64,000 bases of DNA, from positions 4,125,021-4,189,020 of the forward strand of contig SSBO01000012.1 of the NCBI GenBank assembly GCA_005281725.1, given 5' to 3'. Within the stretch, counting starts at the first letter, position 1. Each line of letters starts with the position of its first letter. A program made the position numbers and the translations under genes. This document shows, piece after piece, positions 49,201-61,410 of this stretch. The notes beneath the pieces were generated by a model that saw only the letters and a program-made list of their open reading frames with translations, did no database searches and was not told where the DNA came from. Origin of the DNA: Wuchereria bancrofti (lineage: Eukaryota > Nematoda > Chromadorea > Rhabditida > Onchocercidae).

Positions 49201-49246
49201 TAAAATATTTCCACACTTTCGCCGTTTTCATAGTGGAACCACCCAT
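46219..49246 (-). CDS. BED zinc finger protein related to hAT transposase core
   Basis: Minus-strand exons: 49246-49128, then an unresolved short part, 48459-48247, 47510-47290, 47156-47024, 46772-46593, 46497-46219. The last five exons join without phase conflict into 341 residues. The first exon starts MGGSTMKTAKVWKYF and then has CRICCKRIKATNS: the aromatic and CxxC half of a BED finger. The start is supported by an in-frame TAG 12 bases upstream. The second half of the finger should lie between 49127 and 48460, before RKHLENSIRYMYTDN. Exon 47510-47290 reads GFRNLLRFLQPRYQLPS, then FHKVILPRLVDQLRF, a pattern typical of hAT-derived ZBED proteins. No hAT C-terminal dimerisation block was seen and the protein ends at SDLNMHIHSMYLRS. 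This looks like a domesticated DNA-binding regulator rather than an active transposase. I cannot assign a named orthologue. Confidence 0.8.
48920..48927 (-). other. Candidate 8-nt microexon of the BED gene
   Basis: On the minus strand the 8 bases TACGACAG are flanked by GGATTTCAG on the 5' side and GTATGA on the 3' side. Joined to exon 1 (phase 2) they extend KATNS to KATNSSTT, exactly the Ser/Thr run expected in BED fingers before the Leu and His residues. They leave phase 1. A following frame-compatible exon is either 48737-48634 (acceptor CATTTTCAG) or one starting after the acceptor near 48877. Neither gives a clear BED finger, so the chain is not settled. Confidence 0.4.
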
Positions 49247-52200
49247 TTTATGCCTCTATGACAATGTCCAGTATTAACAATAGCAGTTAAAATTGTCGGT
49301 AAAGTGTAACCAGTAAATTTCCCGAGCGCTGAAATAAATAATACAAAGACTGCATGGCTTGAACGTAACAGCTAGCGCATTAGTGAAATCGCTTACTTTT
49401 CAACGGCTGCCACGAAAGTAAAAAATTGTTGAAAGACATTAGTTACATAGTTGTAACCACTCATTGCTCAATTCTGAGCCAAACTTTTCACTGACGTTTA
49501 ATGCAATTTATTACTATTCATTGTAGTTACAATACTGAGCAGAGAACTTCCACTACAGCACCCTTGCCTTTATAAATCTCGTGAGCACAAAGAATTCTGA
49601 AACAACCTGTAGACAAGAGACTGCGCACACAACCACAAACTTCCCCAAAATCCAGAACTATGCAAAACTATATTACAAAAAATCTTTAATAATAACATAG
49701 TTATAGGAGAATGTTACCAATTACTTCACGTTTCAGGATCTCACTTCAGCTGAAGTTCTCAAATCATTCTCAACGAAATTTGATCAAGTAAATGATCAAG
49801 TGTATCGGAAAATAACACAAATTGGTTATATGTCAACCATGCCCATGTGTACAATACCACTCCAACCTATCCCCAGTTAGGAAGGCATTAGAGTGTTTGT
49901 TTATAAGAACGTATTCAACAAACTGAAATATTTCATTCTCTCCATTGTCTAGAGTCATATTTCCGCTCCCTACACGCATGCTAGGTTCCTGTACTTTATA
50001 CTCTGGCTTCCTACTTTCCATTTCCAGCACTTTGTATCTTCTGCGACTTCAGCCTACGTGACAAGTCTCCTGGGAAGCAAAACTGCAAGACAAGATACCA
50101 CTTCCAGGTGATCCTCTCAATACCACATACACATCTTATGATGTATTTATAGCACTTGCTGACTAGAGTCGAGACCAACAATTACAAATATTCTCAGCAA
50201 ATGCTACACGTGAGGACACTTACTATACGCGACCCTTATCAGATAATGCATGCATTTTCAATCTCCTTTCCCCACTTCACAATATTAAAACCAGATGTCT
50301 CTAAATAATTATAGACTACATAAAAATTCTAAACTTTATTAGCAGAAATTCTTATGAGTTCTGCCTGCATGCCAAGTTCCGAAGTATGCATTACCACCAA
50401 AAAAATTCAAAACGTAGAGCAACTGTATAAACGATCTATTAATTGTCCAAATAGTTCGGGCGAATTACAGATTACAAGATGGCAAAAAAATTTCGCGACG
50501 TGATACAAAGCAAAAGTTTCCTGTATTACTGTCGGACTAAGGGCTGCTAAGGTATTTCCGGGATTTCGAGAATCAATGGTTGACAATGAGTGGGGGACGT
50601 ACCGAAAAGGCTTGACCACGTCACGTGGTAGTCATCTTCATAAAATTGCGCCAGTAAACTTACTTTTCAGAACTATCACGCACGAAACTATTGCATATAA
50701 CATCATCTGGACCATATTATTGTATCACTAACTGACTTTGGACAGCACCAAACTTTGCAGACAGAATATAATTTTTGTAAACCGATATATGGAAGGCAAA
50801 AGAAAGAGCTTGCAAAAGTAGCTGTTTCAGAAGGAAAGTAAGTGACGAGATGGCAGTTCAGAAAGTGGGAGAGATGAAACAATAGCCATAAAAAGTGCAC
50901 ACACCTACTGAGGGAGAGGTTGTTATCCAATACACCTTTTTAAATACCCTTGTATATGAAAATCGGCCATTTGCTACAAATAGCTCGCAAAAACGGAAAT
51001 GAAGGAAAAACACCATAGAAATTTATAAAGCACTTCGGGTGAGCAAAATAATCAGTACATTATCATCCAACAAGGGCTTCAGGATTTTAATGAACTTATC
51101 TCACCAACAAATTTCAAAGTTCAAATGACGATCAAAAGAATTGCACCCGGCAAGATATAAGAACTAGTTGACCTCTCCCGCGCATAAAATCTAAGTAGAA
51201 GCATGAACTCTTACTAAGGACAACTTGGATACTCAGCATTTCTCTTTCTACACTGCCTCCTGTGCTTAAACGAAGTTCCTTAACTAATGATTCAGTTTTT
51301 TACCAGACACTTCGTAAACATAATCAACGAAAGTAAGCTAAGTTCCTATTAATAAGATGGAATGCATCATATTGTAGGGAAAATCTCCAAACAATTATTT
51401 AAAAAGTTCTCGAAACCTTTGTTTCTACAAAACAGTAAACTAGCTTTTAAGGCATGTAATCATGGAGTTACCAGAACTTCCATAACATTCTATAATAACC
51501 TTGCAAGAACTATGTGGATTCGCTTTCGAGATCGGCCTCTACCGACTAGAAAGGATTTAATCATTAATTCAGAAAATTTCGAAACAGGCAGCATAACAAA
51601 TCTTAGCTATCATGTTGACGAGCCAGAACATTCCCACAAAATCGAAATTACTGATGATTATATTTTCAGTCCCTTTAATACCTGAACAACTTATCCTACA
51701 TCTTTGAAAAACGTATACAGATTGTGGAGCAAGTTAAGAGCTGAATAAAATTTAGAGAAAAGAACGATGACTAATATCATAACAACTTGGCACTTAAAAT
51801 TCAAAAACAAAGCTATTCAGGTGTGAACTGAGACAAACTTATTGTAGAAGTATTTCCACAACTAGGATTCCATGGAAGATGAAAGAAGGTGAACAGTTCG
51901 ACGGTTTGAATTCCATACATTTTCATAAAGCAAAACGAGTGGGAAATAGGAAGTGATAAGAGAAATGCAAAAGACAACTAAAATGATGATAAATAAAATT
52001 GACCTCTTAAAACGGACACTGCGGCTTACTTTTTCAGTGATCAATACTTATTTATATCAACATGGATCTTACTGATATTATCATTGCAATCACTACCAAT
52101 ACTGTCGATATCGTCATTATTATCACCACTTTCATGATCACAAGCTATAAATTAATATCTTATGAAATCAACAACATAGTTTATAAGAATGATTTAAGAA

Positions 52201-55200
52201 AAATATGATAATGCTTGCTTTTCAAATTGTTCATCCTCACAAAGACTAACAACTACAGCTGCTTCAAGTTGCCCTGTATTTTCTATTTTGAGCATTGGGT
52301 AAATACTGGTCGAAAAGTGGGTTGTAGATGAACAAAGGAACAGGGAAAGAGAGGTGACTGTCGAAGGGACAGCCGTGAGAGCGGCTGAGGGGCAACCGGC
52401 TGGATGGTTCGCTCGACTGCTTCCTAAAAAAGCCTTCTGAGATACAAACAGGATGGAGGACAGCGAAAAGAGACAACCCACAGCGGACGAACAATAATCA
52501 TCCATCCAACCTATCCTTTATCTCAAATACTAAGACATGCAAAATTGCCACCGGATTTCTCGGTCAAATATTGCTAAACCTGAAAGGTTTCAGTACCGCC
52601 ATGTTCTGATCCATCTGGAAAAAAGCGCGCATCTGATTTGCTTGGGTAAAAAAACACAAGTAGCAAAATTCAAAGGAATCCATGAGAGAATATTTAATCT
52701 AACATCCACCAGTATTTAAACTGGTAAAAATGCATTACTTGGGATCGTTCTGAATAATCTAAATAGAACTGTTTTCAATTGCCGGACAGCTTATTAAGCA
52801 AGTTTGGATCTAGTTAGCAGAGCAGATGAACTTATTCTTGAAAGTTATATTTGAGGAGACAATTTTTAATTGCAACCTAACCTTCTGGAACAAAGTTAAG
52901 TGTAAATCTTGCATACTTCCAAGAAAACAAAGTACGATGCGGTGGAAGACAGCTAGAATTACCTGAAGAGAACTATATACATGTGCTCCTCCAAGAAGCC
53001 AAAAAACCAAGACGAAAAACTGAACAGATTACTCATTTCAGTAGCGAATTCAGACTGAAAACATTCTTTCAAGAGATCCATAATTCAGCAGTCTTTGAAA
53101 AACGAACAGAGGAATTGTTCAAAATGCAAGATCTTCATTCCTTATTAGGAGGTTGTAATGAGCTGCTTATATGAGGGACAAAGCCTTAGGCGATTCTCGG
53201 CGCAATCCGAAACCGGAATTCTTCCAAACATTAACTCCCACTTCGCACCCAGCCAGCAAATTCATAAAACACATATATATCTATCTCACTTTGTGTGTAT
53301 CTGTATGTCCACGACCTATCTTTTCAAAGCACACAATGATGCGCACGGACAAACACATGCTCAAAGGACTAGTTTTGAGAGCACCCGTTGCTCTCAAATA
53401 CAAACTACCATCCTGTCCACCTCTCTCCTTTCTTCCAGTACCATATTCTCAACCATTTCCAATTTGGAGGAAAATTCCATTTAAGAATCCAACACATCCT
53501 GTTCCTCAAGCTGTCATCGCTCGCAGTTTTTTAGTAATAAAATCTTGCGCAAAGTGAGACCATTTAACCCCAACGTCATTTTATCCTCTATCTTCACAGC
53601 ACCGATGCTCAATACATGATACAAAACACTTGACCTACTTAAGCAGACAAGGAAAATGTGTTTGTTAAAGTAGCTATATGTCCCCTAAAAATGTGTCCGA
53701 TAAAAAGATATTTCTTTATGCCACTGCCTTACTCGGGAAAGGTTACGATGTCAAGCTTTCAACATTTTATCCAGAATCTATTTACTGGTAATCAGTAGTT
53801 TGATTTTTGAAAAACGTGGAACTATTCAGTTCGTTTGACTGAAGCTTTTCAAAGACTTTTTGTCATGATGCTTCAACACAACGCTTTCTACATTGCAATG
53901 ATGTGCCACAGCTGATTTAGAATGTAACAATAGAATTCACTGCTTAAGTAACATCAAATTGCCTATAAAAGAAGCAGATGCAGATGATTGTGCTCAGTGG
54001 AATCAAAACGTGGAAATCGCACTGTTCAATGAATTCAGAAGAAATGTTTCATGGTTAAGCTAATTTCATTCAGCTAACATCAACACGAATCTAAGAAAAT
54101 AAAGCAGCAGTGCAAGCGCGCCAAATTACACTTTCGTAAGGTGTATCCAAAAAAGAAAACGGACACATCAAATCAGTTGACAATTACGAAGGAGGAAGAG
54201 TATTAGCATAGGAGTAGTAAAGAGGTGAGCAGTGCCACAGCAACCTTCATTATCGTCATTGTTCAGGAAAGAGGTCGAGGAGGCGAGGGAATGGGAGGTG
54301 ATGGATTCAAACAAAGAGGTAAATAAGGAGGGAAGAAGGGAGTTTCAGCAAATAGCGGCACTGTTACATGAATAGGACCTCTTCCTATTTCTGTTGTTTG
54401 CGAGCTGTACAGATCGAAGTACAAAGGACCACAATGACGCCGTTTTGTGTCGTCATGGGTCTGGGTGATCAACTTATGAGCTGAGTTCATTTGACGAACT
54501 GCATACAGGCACGCCTGTTTTGCCACTTTACTCATTCATCCTCGCGAAGGGTATGGGTGAAGTGTGGTATAATGCACGGATGACTTAAGCAAGGTGATGG
54601 TGGTGACCGTCGTTGCCATAATTATTGGAGGGAAGATTAGAAAATACGGGCACGGGAGTAACAGAACAGCCGTAAGAACCCCCTCCTCTTTCAGTCTTCC
54701 TCTTATGCTGCCTGGTCCTCTCCTCCTCCGTGGAGTGCACCCATTTTCAACTAATTTTTGAAAACCAGATCTCACTTCCGCCATTTTCGCCTCACTCCCT
54801 CCTACTTCCCCCGTACTATGCCTCCCCTCTTGTTTCACTATGCCAATCACATGTAACCGCTCCACTCGTATTCAGTCACTTATCCTTCTCCTTCACCAAT
54901 CATTTGCCGAGCGCTTCTATGCTTGCTTTTAGTAATTTTGTGAGCAATCAAGAAGTGTTTTGAACAAACTGACATTCATTTCCCTGAAATTGTAGATCAG
55001 AATGGTTTGAACTAATCTCGAACATCCATTCCACTCTTCGTTGCATTAAATTACCGGAACTATTTACACGAGGCGAAGTGATGCTGAAAACTGATAAGCT
55101 ATAGAAAAATTGACAATAAGTCCCAGAAAAAATTATACTTAGAGAAACATCAATCTGCCTTTGGCAGTCGGCCTCCTAAAACATCATCGAAAGCAAATTT

Positions 55201-57248
55201 GTTTTTCCTTCACAGTGAAAAATAAAATCAATACTGTGGAACTGTATTTTCAGTTTGGTGATGAAACCAACGTGGAAGTGGAATGCATTTTGAAGCATAG
55301 GATGCCGAAGAGTATCAGGTTTTCTTTTGCTTCTTTGAAAGGATGCCACTACTCCTTAAAAGAGAGAAACAGGATTCATTTACTCCTAGACCATTCTCTT
55401 TTCATTACAAGATAGTTCTGTCTCCTGAAGTTGTATTATTGTTCCCTTCCTTATCGGTACTCATATGTCTTTCGATACTGGCTAACGGAGGAATTCGTAA
55501 ATAAGCAACTGATGTTGGGAAAGACACTTGTCGTATCTTTCGACCACGTAGGAACAATTCTTCCTTCAACCCCTGACCGACATAACACAACATGCTTATC
55601 GAACATGTTTTTGAAATAGGTCTGCCTCTTTGATTGAGAGAATGTACAACTATTTTAGAAAGGAGATGCTCTGCTACTCATCCTGCTTGATATATTATTC
55701 GCTTTTTTACTAGGGATTATTGTTATTCAATAACCTATAAATAGGAGAGATAGGGGGATGCCATATCTGCTGAATCCACGAGGAGTTCGCGAGTCTTACA
55801 AAGAATATGTCACCAAGTCTAGGTAATTTTAATTTATTACAGGAAGCTCTCAACTACTCCCAAATTATCTTTCAAAACTTTGAGTCGTGAAAAGAGCTAA
55901 CTCCTTGCTGTTTGTGAAGATGTTAAAGATTTCGCTCACATATCGTTGTTTTTATTTCAAATATACCAATCTGCACTGACGCATTGACAATGTCCAATAC
56001 TTCAAATTGAGGACAGAATTCATGCATTGCAGTGATTTGAACAGGGTAAGCATGAAGCACAGAAAGAGTTACGACTTCTTTATCACAACAGGAAAAAGTG
56101 AACGCCAGTGTATGTGCAAAGGGCTAACAATTATCAATTTCACAGGTTAGGTCAGATCACAGATCAGATCGTTTGGCACTGAACTGAGGACTATGTATGT
56201 ACTTTCTTAATTGATATCCCGATTCTGGTTTATTTGACGTACGTATTATGCACTAACAGTAAGACTTCAATACTGAATCAACATGCAACAGAGCAACAGA
56301 AATACTAATTATGATATAGAACAATCCTAAAAATACATGAATCAAATAAAAGTGTCATCTCGACTTCTGAAAAAATACCATGAAAACAGTGGTTCAAGAA
56401 GATTATCTCTGTTGACAAGTCAATCAAACAGATTTCCGACGCTTATAAATTGTCACAAAAGTCGTAGGAAGCGTATGGGTACATGATGAAAGCTCTGAAG
56501 AGTAGGAGGTATATCTTAGGAGGTATATCTGTTTGCAGCATGTAAAGTCTTTGGAAAGGAGACATAATCTCATCGTAAATTCACGACATTCAGTGTTCTA
56601 CGTCGATCTGATCCATTCGAAATAGATGTCCCTCTATATAAGTGAGGAATAAACATCACAATAATTCGCTGAACTAATTAACTACTGCAGCTCATCACGT
56701 CCCACTTGTGTTTAAACGCTGTCGAATGATTTTTCGTTTCAAGTTCAAGAGTGGCCGTAGCCGCTTTCTAATAATTACCCGGTTGCACCATCAGTTCGAG
56801 AAACATTTTATTGTAGCCGGTGGCTTCCTAATGTTTGCATTGAAATGAGAAACCATCACTTCAAGGTAAGGAAATTGATATTGGGGATATGAAATATGAA
56901 TATAACCGATTCTACTCCATATCATAAATGCAATCATAATTTTAAACAGCCTCGATAACCTGAATGAAAAATTAAGTGCTGTGGAACTTTATATTAGTTC
57001 CGTTATTCTTTCTGCTACACAGTCTCTCTGAATTGCTGTGATTCAACAGGACGGCGGTGAGGAGCAAGTGGATTACTTCGTGTTTTTCATAGAAACAGTC
57101 TCTTTTTGAAGGTAATAAGTTTTGCTACAGGATTTTTCTAGTGGCCACAGTTAATTCCGAATATCGTCACACTTTTTAGGGAAATTTATGGATTGTGGAT
57201 GTTTTTAGGAGATGTTAACTTCAATATGCGAGAAATAGTGTTCTCGTC
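49247..57248. other. 8-kb divergent intergenic region, no convincing gene
   Basis: This lies between the 5' ends of the BED gene (minus) and rabs-5 (plus), so it should hold both promoters. The longest open frames (51362-51685 plus, 53158-53557 plus in two frames, 54536-54865 minus) show no known motif and no chain of splice sites. A visibly G+C-richer tract with purine-rich and pyrimidine-rich runs lies at about 54240-54900. A 14-bp unit (TAGGAGGTATATCT) is tandemly repeated at 56503-56530. A possible 3' splice site (GTTTTTAG, ending at 57208) lies 40 bases before the rabs-5 ATG and could serve trans-splicing. Confidence 0.55.
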
Positions 57249-60200
57249 ATGGATATGGGTAATGATGACACAGATAACTTGGGTGGTGCATTTAGACAAG
57301 GTTTTTTGTGCCCATTTTGTATGCAAGATTTGGGTGATTTAGTCACTTTACATGTTCATGTTGAAAAACACCATCCAAAATCAGCACCCGCTGATTACTC
57401 CCTTGATCATTTTAAAGGTTAGCTTATATGAATTTATCACGCTTAGCTTTTCTCTTTGCAGTCACTAGATTTTCCTGGTCTTTTTTCTGCTATCACAAAT
57501 CAAGAAAAATATGCATGGGTGCATGTAGAAAAAGGCGGAGGAGACATGCAAAGGATGAGACGGAACAATTTTTCCAGGTATCTTTGATAAAGCGAAACAA
57601 AAAATTTCACATATAGATGCATTCTTTTTAATTGGTGATGCAAACTCAAGTAATGGGGGAGCAGCTGCAGTTTCAAGAAGTGTTTCCAGTATGGCAAATG
57701 GTCGTGTCGAAAAACTTTCTCATGCAACGCACGCATTTACTTTTTTTCAGGATCTTGGTAAGTCTGATCAACGTAAATTTTTATGTTTTGTTTAATGGGT
57801 ATGAAAGTTCGCTGAGAAACAGCAGTTGAAGATGACCTAGTAAGCTATGATAGATCACATGGATATTTTCTTCATATCCTGACTAACACTGAAGATTCTA
57901 AAATTCCATTAATGTAGTGATATTTTCATTGTTCTCGTTTTGCAGGAATCACAAGGAGTCATACGAATTTTTACTTGAAGTGTCGATCTCCTTGTATAAA
58001 CGATGCTGCTGTAAAAACAAACAGTTTGATTATTAGGCTTGATAAGTTAATTAACCAGTGTCCTTCAGATTCAAATAAGCGCAAAGGTTGGCACATACTG
58101 TTTTAGAGTTTAATATATTACCTTAACCTACTTAACATCTGCTAGTAATGTTATCTGTTGCAGCAAATTTTCATCTTTAAATTTCAGGAACAGTTTTTTC
58201 CATTAAAACAAAAATTATTTGTAGCTTTTGAACGTGAAACAGTACCTTGGGTAACTGATCGTGATGTTCTGAGATGTCGAACATGTTCCATGAAATTTTC
58301 ATTGACTAAGCGGCGGCATCACTGCCGGCTATGTGGCGAAATTATATGTCACGCATGTTCAAAGTTCCTTGCTTTCGTCGATGCTCGTATATCTTTCAAA
58401 CTTTCATTACTGTAGAACTTATTTATTTCATAGGACTGTAATTCTAGTATATGTGAAATTGTCATGATAATTGTTATGCCACTTTCTTTTTGATCCATTT
58501 CGACTTTCTTTTGGACAAAATCAAATAGTATCTCATGTATTACCTTATAACTTCGGTCACATATGCTTAGATTTTTGGGGTTTGCAGCTCAGCACAGCTT
58601 CCATATATTTCCAGGCAAATTAACAAATCCAGCATTTGCGGCACAGCTGTTGGAAGAAATCAACAGCTCAGAGACGAATATTTCAGAAGAGCCATTAAGT
58701 TGTTTGTCACGTTCGACGTCTGTTACTGAAGCTATTAAGCAAGTTATATCTAGTGAATCGTTGCAGTCAGTGCGATTAAAAGGCGAAAAATTATTTTCCT
58801 CTACGTTGTCATTGGTGAAACGGGATGGCACTGAAATCAGCTTAGCGTCGTTGCTTCAGCAGGTTGTTTTAAGCTTTTAAGTGATGAATTTTACTGCTGT
58901 CTACCTATTACCGTTGAGTATCACGTTTTTTGTGAGATTATTCGAGTTTCGAATATATCGTCTCACCAGGCTTCGCTGCTAGCACCGTTCTTTCCTCCAT
59001 ACCTTAAAATAATTGACCAAGTAATTTTTATGATTAGTGTCGTAGGAATTATTCAGGTATCCTATCTTCTAGGATGAAAATGAGCACCTGAGAATTTGTA
59101 CGGAATGTAAGATCTTGTTGGATGTTCGTAACGAAAAAATGGAGATGCTTACCTCGCCACCGATGCTTGTAGTATTGTATGAACGTCTTTGTTCTCTTTT
59201 TCATGACGCTGAAAAGTTAGCTTCCTCCTATGCACGTATTTCAGAATCGCTGAGGTAGGTTCATAATAATTTTGTGCTTTCATTTTGGTGTCGTCTTTGT
59301 AATATTCTGTATTGTGGCACTTAGAATTATTTGTGGGGAGATTCTCAAAACTTATTATTTATTAAAATCTTTAAGCTCTTCCATGGTTTTCAGTCGAGGA
59401 GAGACCATGTATACATTAGAATCTGCTATTCAGCTAAGAAATCGATTGATACAGTTGCAAAGAGAAATTGATTCTGTAAGGTTAGCAGAATGCGCTTGTA
59501 AATTTAATCAACTCTTAATTATATTTTCATTTGTGGTCATTTTTTAAATATTTTATATTACTTAAACACATAAAAAAATATTTTATACTACATTAAAAAG
59601 CTATTTGTGGAGGAATTCCCAAAATTCATTATTTATTAAAATTTTGAAGTCATATTAAAACTTTGAAATCATTAACGGGGAAAAGCTTAAACATTATACT
59701 TCAGTTCTCGTGTTGAAAAGCATTACGTTACTGGAGGAAATACCTCTGGACGTTGTACATCACGGGAGCAAGTCATTCGAAAAAATATTCGTGATTTTGC
59801 TCTGCAAATATTACAGGTTCGATTTTCCACTAATTTGAGGAACCTTTCTGGAATTTTAGTGTTAATTTTTCACTCCAGTCATTATTGTTTTATTTCTCAC
59901 GATTAGGTTAAGCAGTACAGTGTGATCTCTTTATTGTACATTAATTTCTTATCGAAAATTATTGTTTAGCAATTAGTGACGCAAATGAATCTTCATCCAA
60001 CTGAAGATCGCTATAATGAATTGCTAGAAAAAAGACGCGCTGATATCAGACATCGAATAGATATGGAAAGAAAGAGAAATGCAATCATTTTGAAGGTTCA
60101 TGATGTCTTTATTGCATTTTCAAGGATATCGTCCTTAAAATCTTTTTACGATTGCAACTTCTTTATAAGTCTTAAGTTTTCTTATAGTGTTCTCCATATG

Positions 60201-60692
60201 CTTTGCAGCCGTCAACTTCAAATCCTGGATTTGGCTCACATTTAAGCGAAACAGAAGTGGTTCAACAAAATCTTAAGAGTTACTTGAAAGAATCTGTTTC
60301 CTTTTCCGGTATTGTTAGTGGTTGTGAAGATTATGGCTGGACCCCATCTAGAATGTTGCTTCACACTAACCCATTTATTGAAGAGGAAGAAAAGGCTGAT
60401 CCATTGGAGGAACAAATCTTTATCATCAAGGGGTTGGTTTCATTCAGTTCAAGACTCCACGAAGTATTAATTACGTATATTTTTTTTTTTAAGAATTTGC
60501 TCTTGGTAAAAAAAAGAATTTTTCCAAACTTTCGCATTTTTTTTAAAATAGATTAACATTACATTAATTTTCAGGTACTTAAAACAAGCTGTGGAGGATA
60601 GTCGATTGGAAGAAGTTGAAATATTGGAACGAAACTTATGCGACCTTGAGCATGAAATTGAGAAGCTGAACAAAAACACTTCAGTGCAGTAA
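57249..60692 (+). CDS. rabs-5: Rabenosyn-5, FYVE endosomal Rab effector
   Basis: Rabenosyn-5 binds PI3P and Rab GTPases on early endosomes and acts with VPS45 in fusion and recycling. Eleven exons join in phase: 57249-57417, 57578-57757, 57946-58086, 58225-58386, 58615-58862, 59073-59254, 59394-59480, 59705-59816, 59970-60095, 60209-60432, 60575-60692. The product is 582 residues. An N-terminal C2H2 finger reads CPFC, then HVHVEKHH. IFDKAKQKI and SHTNFYLKCRSP follow. The FYVE domain has WVTDRD, CRTC, RRHHCRLCG and CHAC. Its last pair, CTEC, lies in exon 6 after an insertion of roughly 100 residues, a known feature of rabenosyns. An NPF motif (LHTNPF) in exon 10 fits EH-domain binding, as with RME-1/EHD. 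The C-terminus is a Glu-rich helix of the Rab-binding type. Exon 2 uses the acceptor TTTTTCCAG ending at 57577; other frames there hit stops. Confidence 0.93.
59329..59649 (+). repeat. Imperfect 47-bp repeat pair around rabs-5 exon 7
   Basis: Bases 59329-59375 (intron 6) and 59603-59649 (intron 7) are near-identical. Both contain ATTTGTGG and CATTATTTATTAAAAT-like segments. They bracket exon 7 (59394-59480) in the same orientation. Confidence 0.75.
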
Positions 60693-61410
60693 CAACTTCC
60701 TTTCTCTTACTGTTATATAACTTGTTGATAATACTACGACATCTTGTTAATATCACATTAAGCCTTAAAATTCTTCCTTTATCTGGCTTATGCTTTTTTG
60801 TTAGTGTTTGCTTTCAGATTTTCACCCCAGCTTTTTAACTTATTTAACTTAATATTTTTATCTAAATCCAAGGAACAGCCCACTTTTTTTTCACTTGCCA
60901 CTTTAATACATTACATTGTCATTCATTTGTAGTTTATGTTGCATTCAGGCATATCGCTTCCATTTCAGATATTTGCGTGATTATGTTTAATCGATTGCCT
61001 TAGCTTTTTATTGAGTAATAAATAGCTATGTATGGGATCTGATTTCCATGACTATGTAAACCATTTTCTCCAGTATTTTTTCTAACCGTTGTAATTTTCA
61101 TTGGTTATTTTATAGGACAAAAGGGGTGGTAGATAAAAAATATGGTGTAAAATTATGCGTCATACAAATGAATATGAAGTCCCATTTGTATGTACTTGTT
61201 TTCAGGCTTATATATATTTCGTGGAATTGGAATAAGCAATGTCGGTTTCATTTTTGTTTTGACTGAGACTTATTTAATTCCACAAATAAATGTGTCACCG
61301 AGTATGACAGACATCAGTCAAACTTTCCTGAAATTCGCTCATTATATCAAATCGATAGGTGTACAGTGGCATCGAGTTGTATTTTGTGTACATGTGTTAT
61401 GAAATGAAAT
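60693..61410. other. Tail-to-tail intergenic DNA between rabs-5 and bZIP gene
   Basis: This holds the 3' ends of both genes. An AATAAA at 61017-61022 on the plus strand could serve rabs-5, about 325 bases after its stop. No gene is seen. Confidence 0.5.

Noticed and set aside
51362..51685. 107-codon plus-strand open frame starting with ATG
   Set aside because: No recognisable motif, no upstream or downstream exon with fitting phase, and a length not surprising for 8 kb of non-coding DNA.
53158..53557. Two overlapping plus-strand open frames
   Set aside because: They overlap in different frames, have low-complexity Pro/Ser/His content, and show no domain pattern or splice support.
54263..54865. 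Two adjacent minus-strand open frames
   Set aside because: They are separated by stops and reflect the purine/pyrimidine-rich tract, with biased composition and no homology that I can recognise.
57428..57616. Open frame in rabs-5 intron 1 (LAFLFAVTRFSWSFF)
   Set aside because: It competes with the acceptor at 57577, which gives the family motif IFDKAKQKI. The other frame ends in a stop and has no match.
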